This document shows, in pieces, positions 34,286 to 41,383 of a stretch of 64,000 nucleotides of DNA. The DNA is from Aneurinibacillus uraniidurans. Lineage in GTDB: Bacteria; Bacillota; Bacilli; Aneurinibacillales; Aneurinibacillaceae. The position numbers were made by a program, and so were the translations under genes. Under the pieces are notes generated by a model, which saw only the letters and a list, made by a program, of their open reading frames with translations, was not told the DNA's origin and did no database searches. Position 1 is the stretch's first letter; each line of letters begins with the position of its first letter. The stretch spans positions 3,056,501-3,120,500 of the forward strand of contig NZ_CP116902.1 of the NCBI RefSeq assembly GCF_028471905.1. Reading direction: 5' to 3'.

Positions 34286-34849
34286 TCAAAATTCTCCATC
34301 ATAAATCTTAGCGTATCGCTGTTTGTAGTATATCGCACGCTGTACGTAATGTCTCGTCTCCCCGAACGGAATATTACTCACCGTTTCAAGGCGACCGTCC
34401 CATTTCCCTTGTTCTAGCCAGCGCTTTACATTCCCCGGCCCGGCGTTGTACGCTGCAAGCACTGCATATGGATTACGCTCAAACATCTCATACAAAAACG
34501 AAATATACCATGTCCCAAGCATGATATTTACTTCTGGCTCGTCCAAATACTCAGATGCCATAGGAGAAAGCTTAGCCTGCTTGATCGCCCAGTCTGCTGT
34601 AGATGGCATGACCTGCATAAGTCCGACTGCACCTTTTTTAGAAATGCGCTTTTTGTCAAACTTCGATTCAATCTGAATCACCGCCATAATCAAATAGGGA
34701 TCCACATTATACTGGCTAGCTGACTTCCGAATTTCTTCTTTATAATACACCGGGTACATCAACTTCCATGTCCACGGCATATCAAGCAGAATAAAAATCA
34801 CAAGTAACGTGGCAAATAACGCCCATTTTTTGCGTGTCATCCATTTCAT
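34286..34849 (-). CDS. Membrane-anchored soluble-lytic-transglycosylase-like protein
   Basis: A 187-aa protein with one N-terminal membrane segment (about residues 9-30) and an SLT domain. IMAVIQIESKFDKKRISKKG holds the catalytic Glu in the IESKF motif, followed by GLMQVMPSTADWA and AAYNAGPGNVKRW. It should cleave peptidoglycan on the outer face of the membrane. Its ATG overlaps the coaE stop (ATGA), and a terminator follows. In Bacillus a similar gene (ytcI/ytaG neighbourhood) is less consistently linked. Confidence 0.92.
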   Translation of the reverse strand: MKWMTRKKWALFATLLVIFILLDMPWTWKLMYPVYYKEEIRKSASQYNVDPYLIMAVIQIESKFDKKRISKKGAVGLMQVMPSTADWAIKQAKLSPMASEYLDEPEVNIMLGTWYISFLYEMFERNPYAVLAAYNAGPGNVKRWLEQGKWDGRLETVSNIPFGETRHYVQRAIYYKQRYAKIYDGEF

Positions 34850-35454
34850 CTGCGCTGCTCGTCCTCTATACGCAGCCGCTTCACCAGTTCATCCACTTGT
34901 CGCTCTGTCTCGATCAGCGTACCGCTGTTGTCAATCACATTATGTGCGCGTGCTACCTTTTCTGCTATTGGCATCTGCGAGGCAATTCGTCTGCATGCCT
35001 CTTCATCCGAAAACCCGTTACGTGCCATTAAGCGCGCAAGCTGCTGTTCTTCTGTACACGAGACAACAACAATCCGCTCGACCATATGCTCAAGCTTTGA
35101 TTCATACAGCAGAGGAATATCAAGCACAATCAAGCGAATACCTTCCTGCTCCGCTTCATCGGCCAGCTCCCGCATCCGACTTCGTACAGCCGGATGGACA
35201 ATTCCATTCAATACACGCCGCGCTTCTTCATCGGTAAAGACGATCTGTCCAAGCTTGGTACGATCAATCTGCCGATCCGACAGCAAAATATCTTGTCCAA
35301 AATAATCGACAATAAGAGACCAAGCAGCTTCGCCTGGTCGAACAACTTCGCGTGCAATTACGTCTGCATCAATAATACGAGCCCCGCGCTCTGCTAACAT
35401 GCGAGACACCGTACTTTTGCCGCAGGCGATGCTCCCGGTCAATCCAATCCTCAT
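34846..35454 (-). CDS. coaE: Dephospho-CoA kinase
   Basis: A 202-aa kinase for the last step of coenzyme A synthesis. The P-loop is GLTGSIACGKST, followed by GARIIDADVIAREVV and VLDIPLLYESKLE, and the CoA-domain motif ARNGFSDEEACRRI. The family length fits. GAGAGGAG precedes the ATG. It is in the mutM-ytaF-coaE cluster. Confidence 0.97.
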   Translation of the reverse strand: MRIGLTGSIACGKSTVSRMLAERGARIIDADVIAREVVRPGEAAWSLIVDYFGQDILLSDRQIDRTKLGQIVFTDEEARRVLNGIVHPAVRSRMRELADEAEQEGIRLIVLDIPLLYESKLEHMVERIVVVSCTEEQQLARLMARNGFSDEEACRRIASQMPIAEKVARAHNVIDNSGTLIETERQVDELVKRLRIEDEQRR

Positions 35455-35470
35455 CGTTCTCCTCTCTCTC

Positions 35471-36139
35471 TTACAACAATTTAAAAAGTCCGCACAGAAT
35501 AAGCAGAATGCCAGGCATATACGTCATTCGCTTCATCCACCTGGCATTCGCATAAACAAATCCGAGTTTAAGACCCGATAAAATAAACACACAGCTCGCC
35601 ACACCGATCAGTAACGCTGTCAGCCATGGTGTATACCCCATCAGTGCAGCTCCAATTCCGGCCCCAAATGCATCGAGTGACAACGCTAATCCAAGAAACA
35701 TTGCTTCTACCCCAGAAATCGTCCCGGAGTGATCAAGGTCAGCTTTTGTAGGCCGTTTCAAAATTTGAATCACAAGCCCGAGGGATTTAATCTCGATCGC
35801 CAGTACAGACTGCGGATTCGCTCCATCTGCAACAGGGGTCGGCTCTTCCTCCGCTTCTGCACTGCTATTTTGCTGCCTGCGGATGTTATACATCGCCCAC
35901 AGCCCAATTCCAATTAGAATCGTCCCTCCGATGTAATGCGTAACTGACGGTGCCAAAAAATACGCCAACCAGCCCCCAATATACATCGCAACTAAAATAA
36001 CAAAAGCTGAGCATGCCGTAATAATCACAACGGAATGCACCGGAATTTTAATCCGCCGCATTCCATATGTGATACCAACACCGAATCCGTCAATGCTGAC
36101 GGCGATCGCAAGCATCAGTAGCGAAAAAATGTGAAGCAC
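35471..36139 (-). CDS. ytaF: Sporulation membrane protein YtaF
   Basis: A 222-aa polytopic protein of the MntP/YtaF superfamily, in two homologous halves, each starting with an acidic membrane motif: LAIAVSIDGFGVGITYG and LGLALSLDAFGAGIGAALMG. The charged loop between them (residues about 95-140) is hydrophilic. Family members export divalent metals, but for YtaF this is not shown. The GTG at 36139 has AAGGGGG eight bases upstream. It lies between mutM and coaE as in Bacillus. Confidence 0.9.
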   Translation of the reverse strand: MLHIFSLLMLAIAVSIDGFGVGITYGMRRIKIPVHSVVIITACSAFVILVAMYIGGWLAYFLAPSVTHYIGGTILIGIGLWAMYNIRRQQNSSAEAEEEPTPVADGANPQSVLAIEIKSLGLVIQILKRPTKADLDHSGTISGVEAMFLGLALSLDAFGAGIGAALMGYTPWLTALLIGVASCVFILSGLKLGFVYANARWMKRMTYMPGILLILCGLFKLL

Positions 36140-36219
36140 CCGTTGTTCCCCCTTCCCCAAATCAGCCTGGTCATATATAGGCGCTTCCTACACTATATGA
36201 AAGGGGTATGCAGAGGTGC

Positions 36220-37053
36220 TTATGAGTTTCGTGACTGGCAATTCGGACAAGTGTGCGTCCCGCGTCCGCCGACTACTGATTTTTCAATCGGCGCACCACA
36301 AATGATGCACGGCTCACCGGTACGGCCATATGCTTTAAGTATATGCTGAAAATTCCCCGATTCCCCCTGTCCGTTCACATAGGACTTAATGGAAGAACCA
36401 CCTAATTCAATCGACTGCTCAAGAATGATAATAATGTGCTGGTGCAGAAGCTTCCACTGCTCATCGGTCAACTCAGCTGGAAGTTTTTCTGGATGTACGC
36501 CTGCTGCGAATAACACCTCATCAACATATATATTCCCAAGCCCGACTACAATTTCCTGATTTAGCAGAAGGGGCTTAATTTTTGTCCGGCGGTGGGCCAT
36601 GCGCTGCTTTAGTTCATCCGGTGTAAAAGCCGGATCAAACGGCTCAAGCCCAAGCTTATGAAGCGGCGGTCCCGCTTCCTCTAAGCCAAGTGGGAACAAA
36701 TGCATCGTACCAAACGTGCGCACATCCCGATAACGCAATTCCGTCCCATCTGTAAAGTGAAAAATAACATGTGTATGTTTCTCTACTTCTTCGTCTGCCC
36801 GATACAGTCCATAGCGACCTTCCATACGCAAATGAGATACGAGCACGACATTATCCATATAAAACAACAGAAACTTTCCACGGCGGCCCATACGATGGAT
36901 CCTCTGTCCTCTAAGTTCCTCTACAAACTGTCTCACATCATCCGGTGCTTTAATCATACGTGGAAGTCCGACTGTCACATCTGCAATCTGCTTACCCACC
37001 ACAAGGCGGGCAAGCGTACGCCGAACCGTTTCTACTTCTGGTAATTCCGGCAT
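36220..37053 (-). CDS. mutM: Formamidopyrimidine-DNA glycosylase
   Basis: A 277-aa base-excision repair enzyme that removes 8-oxoguanine. The catalytic N-terminus PELPEVETVRRTL (Pro1 and Glu2 after Met removal) is intact. Further features are RRGKFLLFYM, the H2TH region (NQEIVVGLGNIYVDEVLFAA) and a C-terminal zinc finger (CIICGAPI...CPNC). It is coupled to polA, 18 bases downstream of its stop. Confidence 0.98.
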   Translation of the reverse strand: MPELPEVETVRRTLARLVVGKQIADVTVGLPRMIKAPDDVRQFVEELRGQRIHRMGRRGKFLLFYMDNVVLVSHLRMEGRYGLYRADEEVEKHTHVIFHFTDGTELRYRDVRTFGTMHLFPLGLEEAGPPLHKLGLEPFDPAFTPDELKQRMAHRRTKIKPLLLNQEIVVGLGNIYVDEVLFAAGVHPEKLPAELTDEQWKLLHQHIIIILEQSIELGGSSIKSYVNGQGESGNFQHILKAYGRTGEPCIICGAPIEKSVVGGRGTHTCPNCQSRNS

Positions 37054-37071
37054 GTGTATCCTTCTTTCCTG

Positions 37072-39720
37072 TTATTTCGCTTCATACCAGCTTGGTCCAT
37101 CGTTTACATCGACTTTAAGTGGAACGTCAAGTTCAAGCGCACTCTCCATCACTTCAGGAACAAGGCGGCGCATCACGTCAAGTTCGTGTTCCGGCACTTC
37201 AAAAATGAGCTCATCGTGTACCTGAAGAAGCATCCGGCTTGCAAGCTTCGCTTCGTCCATTCGCTTCGCCATATTCACCATCGCTAATTTAATAATATCA
37301 GCCGCGGTTCCTTGAATCGGTGTATTCATTGCTGTTCGTTCAGCAAAGCTGCGCAAATTGAAGTTACGACTGTTAATATCAGGTAAATAACGACGACGTG
37401 AAAGTAGTGTCGTCACATAGCCCGCTTTTTTCGCATCCTGCACACTTGTTTCCATATATCGTTTTACACCCTGGAATACCGCAAAATAGCGTTCAATGAA
37501 CTCAGCGGCCTGCTTACGGGTAATATTTAAATTCTGTGACAATCCATAGTCACTAATGCCGTAGACAATTCCGAAATTCACAGCCTTTGCCTGACGCCGC
37601 ATCAACGATGTCACATCTTCTTGTGATACACCGAATACATCAGCCGCTGTTCGGGTATGAATGTCGGCTCCTTCCCGGAACGCCTCAATCAAATTCTCAT
37701 CCTTGGCAATGTGGGCGAGAATACGCAGTTCAATCTGCGAATAATCGGCAGAAAGAATATACCAACCTGGCTCTGACGGCACGAATGCCTGCCGAATACG
37801 GCGACCTTCTTCGAGTCGAATTGGGATGTTTTGTAGGTTTGGCTCAGTACTACTCAGACGCCCCGTTGCCGTTACAGCTTGGTTAAATGACGTATGGATT
37901 TTGCCTGTATCTTCGCGGATTTCTTTTTTCAACCCTTCAATATACGTAGACTGCAATTTACCCAGCTGACGGAATTCAAGAATGAGCGGAATAATTTCAT
38001 GTGTATGCTCCAGCTTTTCCAGTACGTCCGCACTTGTCGAGTAACCAGTCTTTGTTTTTTTATAGACGGGAAGTTGTAATTTATCAAATAAAATTTCGCC
38101 CAGCTGTTTTGGAGAATTAATATTAAACTCCACGCCTGCTAGCTCATAAATGCGGGCTGTTAGTGAAGACAGCTTCTCAAGAAGTGCCTCTCCCATCTCA
38201 TCCAAACGTGCGCGATCTACCCGTACACCGCGCCGCTCCATATCACCCAGCACGGTCGCAAGCGGCAGTTCGAGATCATAGAACAGCTCACACACATTCT
38301 CTTCTTTCATCTCCTGCTCCATCCGATCATGCAAACGGTAGATCGCATCCGCTTTGCGCACGATATGCAAACCAAGTGTATCTTCTTCCGGAATCCGGCG
38401 TTTTGCTCCCTTGCCGTATACTGCCTCATCAGACGGAAGCCCCATCTGATAGCGAGCTGCGATATCGCTTAGTTGATGGTTCGTTTCAGACGGATTGCTC
38501 ACATATGAAGCAAGCATCGCATCAAAACAAATTCCTTCCAGCTTGATGTTTTGCCATGCTAATGCTACCTGACTACGCTTGGCGTCATACACCCACTTCT
38601 TCTGAGTAGGATCTGCTAACCAGTCCATAAGCGCGGACCAGTTCATCTCTGCAAACGGTACATACAGACGAACATCTTCTCCAGCAATTCCGAGACCGAG
38701 CACAGGGGCACCATGATAATTGTCTCCATCCACTTCGACACTTACCACCATCGGAGAACTAAGCTTTGCTCCCCACTCATCCCGATTCGCTTCCGTAATC
38801 GTTACATATGTGATTTCCTCACCGTCTGCTGTCCCGCTCTCATTCGCTTCCATTTCATTCATGCCCAGCCGCTCAAGCAAGGATTTAAAAGCAAAGCGCT
38901 CGAATATAGGCGCAACCCGCTCCGCTTCATACGCTGCATATGCTGTATTTTCTAGCGTAATCGCAAGCGGTGCCTCACGAAGAATCGTGGCTAGCTGTTT
39001 GCTCATACGTGCATCCTCTGCATGTGCTGCGATTTTTTCCTGTAGTTTCTTTCCTTTCACTTCCGATGCATGAGCAAGCACCTCTTCCACTGTGCCGAAT
39101 TCATGCAACAGCTTGAGAGCTGTCTTCTCTCCTACCCCTGGAATACCCGGGATATTGTCAGATGTATCCCCCATTAATCCTTTCAAATCAATAATCTGCA
39201 CTGGCGTAAGCTGGTACTTGTCCATAATTTCCTGTGGTGAATACAGCTCAGTTTCACTAATCCCTTTGCGTGTCAAGGCGACTTTGGTCCGATCAGATAC
39301 AAGCTGTAACATGTCTTTGTCACCTGATACAATGAGCGTACCATATCCGTTTGCTTCTGCCTGTGCAGACAGGGTGCCGATAATATCATCTGCCTCGTAG
39401 CCGGACAGCTCATAATGGGCAATGCCGAACGCATCGAGCAGTTCTTTCATAAGCGGAAACTGTCCAGATAGCTCACCCGGTGTTTTCTGACGTGTTCCTT
39501 TATACTCTTTATACTCTTCTGTACGAAATGTGACTTTGCCGGCATCAAAAGCGACCAGTACATGGGTAGGCTTTTCTTCTTCTAGTACACGCATGAGCAT
39601 CATCGTAAATCCATATACTGCATTCGTATATAGTCCTTCGCTGTTCGTTAGCAATGGAAGGGCATAAAACGCACGATTGGCAATGCTGTTCCCGTCAATA
39701 ATGATTAATTTTTTTTCCAT
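37072..39720 (-). CDS. polA: DNA polymerase I
   Basis: An 882-aa repair and Okazaki-fragment polymerase. The 5' nuclease domain (KLIIIDGNSIANRAFYALPL, GYEADDIIGTL) is followed by an exonuclease-fold domain in which the metal-binding acidic motif has decayed (VSVEVDGDNYH), so proofreading is probably absent as in Bacillus. Polymerase motifs A (SADYSQIELRILAHI), B (RRQAKAVNFGIVYG) and C (LLQVHDELIFEVP) are intact. An 8-bp inverted repeat lies 36-59 bases upstream of the ATG. Confidence 0.97.
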   Translation of the reverse strand: MEKKLIIIDGNSIANRAFYALPLLTNSEGLYTNAVYGFTMMLMRVLEEEKPTHVLVAFDAGKVTFRTEEYKEYKGTRQKTPGELSGQFPLMKELLDAFGIAHYELSGYEADDIIGTLSAQAEANGYGTLIVSGDKDMLQLVSDRTKVALTRKGISETELYSPQEIMDKYQLTPVQIIDLKGLMGDTSDNIPGIPGVGEKTALKLLHEFGTVEEVLAHASEVKGKKLQEKIAAHAEDARMSKQLATILREAPLAITLENTAYAAYEAERVAPIFERFAFKSLLERLGMNEMEANESGTADGEEITYVTITEANRDEWGAKLSSPMVVSVEVDGDNYHGAPVLGLGIAGEDVRLYVPFAEMNWSALMDWLADPTQKKWVYDAKRSQVALAWQNIKLEGICFDAMLASYVSNPSETNHQLSDIAARYQMGLPSDEAVYGKGAKRRIPEEDTLGLHIVRKADAIYRLHDRMEQEMKEENVCELFYDLELPLATVLGDMERRGVRVDRARLDEMGEALLEKLSSLTARIYELAGVEFNINSPKQLGEILFDKLQLPVYKKTKTGYSTSADVLEKLEHTHEIIPLILEFRQLGKLQSTYIEGLKKEIREDTGKIHTSFNQAVTATGRLSSTEPNLQNIPIRLEEGRRIRQAFVPSEPGWYILSADYSQIELRILAHIAKDENLIEAFREGADIHTRTAADVFGVSQEDVTSLMRRQAKAVNFGIVYGISDYGLSQNLNITRKQAAEFIERYFAVFQGVKRYMETSVQDAKKAGYVTTLLSRRRYLPDINSRNFNLRSFAERTAMNTPIQGTAADIIKLAMVNMAKRMDEAKLASRMLLQVHDELIFEVPEHELDVMRRLVPEVMESALELDVPLKVDVNDGPSWYEAK

Positions 39721-39755
39721 TCAACCACGTCCCATCTCTTTCCCATTCGAAAGTA

Positions 39756-39779
39756 TGTATGGTGTTATCATACCATACA
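39756..39779. promoter_or_regulatory. Inverted repeat upstream of polA
   Basis: TGTATGGT/ACCATACA with an eight-base centre, overlapping a TATGAT that could be the polA -10. It directly abuts the end of element copy C. Confidence 0.45.
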
Positions 39780-39794
39780 CTTTTTGTTGAATCG

Positions 39795-39801
39795 ACAACG
39801 T
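39795..39801. repeat. Target-site duplication, left copy (ACAACGT)
   Basis: ACAACGT directly left of copy B; the same seven bases occur at 40031-40037. Uninterrupted copy A has this sequence once at the corresponding point. Confidence 0.8.
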
Positions 39802-40030
39802 GTGGTGGTGAGGGAGTGGGAGAAGGGAGGAGCCGTTCGTTTCGGTACGCTTTCAGAGGAGTGGGGACTGTCCGCTCCAGGAGCCCGGCGAACTGGCCCA
39901 CAAAGAAAAGCCTATGATGTTAATTCATTGAAGGGTTGCGGGCAAAGGCTCGTTCGCCGTTCTCCCTCCGCTGAGTAGGCGCGTACAGGCACTCTCTTGC
40001 TCCTCCCTCCTCCCTTCTCCCACTCCCCGC
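39802..40030 (+). mobile_element. Dispersed structured element, copy B, inserted into copy C (MITE-like, 229 bp)
   Basis: A core-only copy without the tail. Its arms GGGAGTGGGAGAAGGGAGGAG and the complement near the right end pair perfectly over 21 bases, yet share little sequence with the arms of A and C. The interior is conserved: TTCGGTACGCTTTC, GACTGTCCGCTCCAGG, GCGAACTGGCCCACA, GGGCAAAGGCTCGTTCGCC and GCGCGTACAGGC. It is flanked by ACAACGT direct repeats. It encodes no plausible protein, so movement must use an outside enzyme. Confidence 0.8.
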
Positions 40031-40037
40031 ACAACGT
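40031..40037. repeat. Target-site duplication, right copy (ACAACGT)
   Basis: The partner of 39795-39801. Confidence 0.8.
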
Positions 40038-40426
40038 CTCGATTTACAAAAAAACGTGATGCCAGAACTAATTCTCTCGAGCCGCAACTGACTTCTTGAA
40101 AGCCTGCTTTCTCTATTTTTTACCTACATAGCAAAGCTTAGCCTCTTGATATACTTGATGGTATTTAACCAGAGTGTGCAAGGAGCGGGATCGGGCGGGG
40201 CAGCGGAATGCCTGTGCGCGATCTCTCAGCAGAAGGGGCTAGGCGAACGGGCCTTTGCCCATAATACTTCGATGCGAATACATCGCGGGCATCTTTTATG
40301 GGCGAGTTCGGCTGGCCCCTGGAGCGGTCAGTCTTAACTTCTTTGTAAGCGTACCTAAATGACGAGGTCCCGTCCGATTCCGCTCCTCCACCACACTTTG
40401 GAGAAAACCAATCTCAAGAAAAGAAA

Positions 40427-40469
40427 GAGGCTATCTCATTCGCCATGTTACAGCGTTTGAGATAGCCTC
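40427..40469 (-). terminator. Terminator T3 with conserved loop, after the prohibitin-like gene
   Basis: A 12-bp perfect stem, GAGGCTATCTCA/TGAGATAGCCTC, loop containing GTAACATGGCGAA on the minus strand, then TTTCTTTT running into element copy C. Confidence 0.9.
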
Positions 40470-40496
40470 TTCGAAATCGCTCTTTCTCGTGTTTTC

Positions 40497-41324
40497 CTAT
40501 TTCGTTACATTCACAAACGGTACCGCACCACCTGTTGTGCTTGGCAGCTTGCCGTCCCATTTCTCAATAGCTTTTAATTGTGCTTCGATCTCACGCAGCT
40601 TTACAAGCTCTGGCGTCACTTCCTGCTTCTGCAAACGCAGAGCAGCAGCCGCTGCTTCGGCCTGTGTAATCGTCTGCTCTTTCTCAATCTTAATGCGGTT
40701 AAGATCAAGATTTGATTTCAGTGCCTGTTGTTCCGCAATTTGCTTCTGTTCGATCGCTTTATTGAATTCATCACTGAACTTAAATTCAGTAATATTAATT
40801 TCATCGAGTACCATATGATACGTAGCCAATTTCTTGGCGAGAAGTTCTTTTACCTGCTGGCTTACCTCGGAACGCTTGGAAATGAGCTGTTCAGCCGTGT
40901 AACGAGCGGTAACTGCCTTTAATGCTTCTCCAATGGCCGGGTCAACGATCCGACTTTTGAAATCAAGCCCTACATTTTGATATAGCTTGTTGGCATGACT
41001 CGGGTCAATATGGAAGTTAACAGCCATAGTTGTTGTCACAATCTGCAAGTCTTTCGAAGCAGCAGATGCCTGGCTCTCGGCTTTCTGCACCCGTACCTCC
41101 ATCGGAACAACCGTCTGGATAAACGGAATCTTAAAATGCAATCCTTCTTCAAACAGTCGATCCTGTACCGCTCCAAGCTGAACGATGATTCCTCTTGTGC
41201 CCGGCTGCACGACTGTAAACGCCTGCGAAAGCAATCCAAGTATAAGAACGGTAGGAATTCCCCACTTTATTGCCTTGTTGACACCAGGTGGTCTCTCCTC
41301 CATATTCACAACATTACTGCTCAT
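40497..41324 (-). CDS. Prohibitin/HflC-like SPFH-domain membrane protein
   Basis: A 275-aa protein with one N-terminal membrane segment (about residues 20-38) and an SPFH/Band 7 domain (VVQPGTRGIIVQLGAVQDRL, VRVQKAESQASAASKDLQ), followed by a long Glu/Ala/Gln/Lys coiled coil. Such proteins form large ring scaffolds in the membrane and often control proteases such as FtsH; no partner gene is adjacent. GAGGGGGAG precedes the ATG. It lies between phoR and polA, an insertion relative to the Bacillus order. Confidence 0.92.
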   Translation of the reverse strand: MSSNVVNMEERPPGVNKAIKWGIPTVLILGLLSQAFTVVQPGTRGIIVQLGAVQDRLFEEGLHFKIPFIQTVVPMEVRVQKAESQASAASKDLQIVTTTMAVNFHIDPSHANKLYQNVGLDFKSRIVDPAIGEALKAVTARYTAEQLISKRSEVSQQVKELLAKKLATYHMVLDEINITEFKFSDEFNKAIEQKQIAEQQALKSNLDLNRIKIEKEQTITQAEAAAAALRLQKQEVTPELVKLREIEAQLKAIEKWDGKLPSTTGGAVPFVNVTK

Positions 41325-41383
41325 TCTGTCTCCCCCTCTATGTTATATTTTACCGTTACATACGCAGGGATCACACAAAGGTT

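Larger units (their letters stand above)
39780..40418 (-). repeat. Dispersed structured element, copy C (core 40154-40418), interrupted by copy B
   Basis: Read on the minus strand it matches copy A across core and tail. Shared are TTTTCTCC, AAGTGTGGTGGAGGAGC, GGTACGCTTAC, AAGAAGTTAAGACTG, GTTCGCCTAGCCCCTTCTGCT, GCTATGTAGGTAAA and TTTTTTTGTAAATCGA. The arms CGGAATCGGACGGGAC and GCCCCGCCCGATCCCGC still pair with G-T changes. The tail is split at ACGTTGT by the 229-bp copy B and resumes at 39801-39780 (CGATTCAACAAAAAG). It starts nine bases after the hflC-like gene's terminator in the same direction. Confidence 0.85.
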
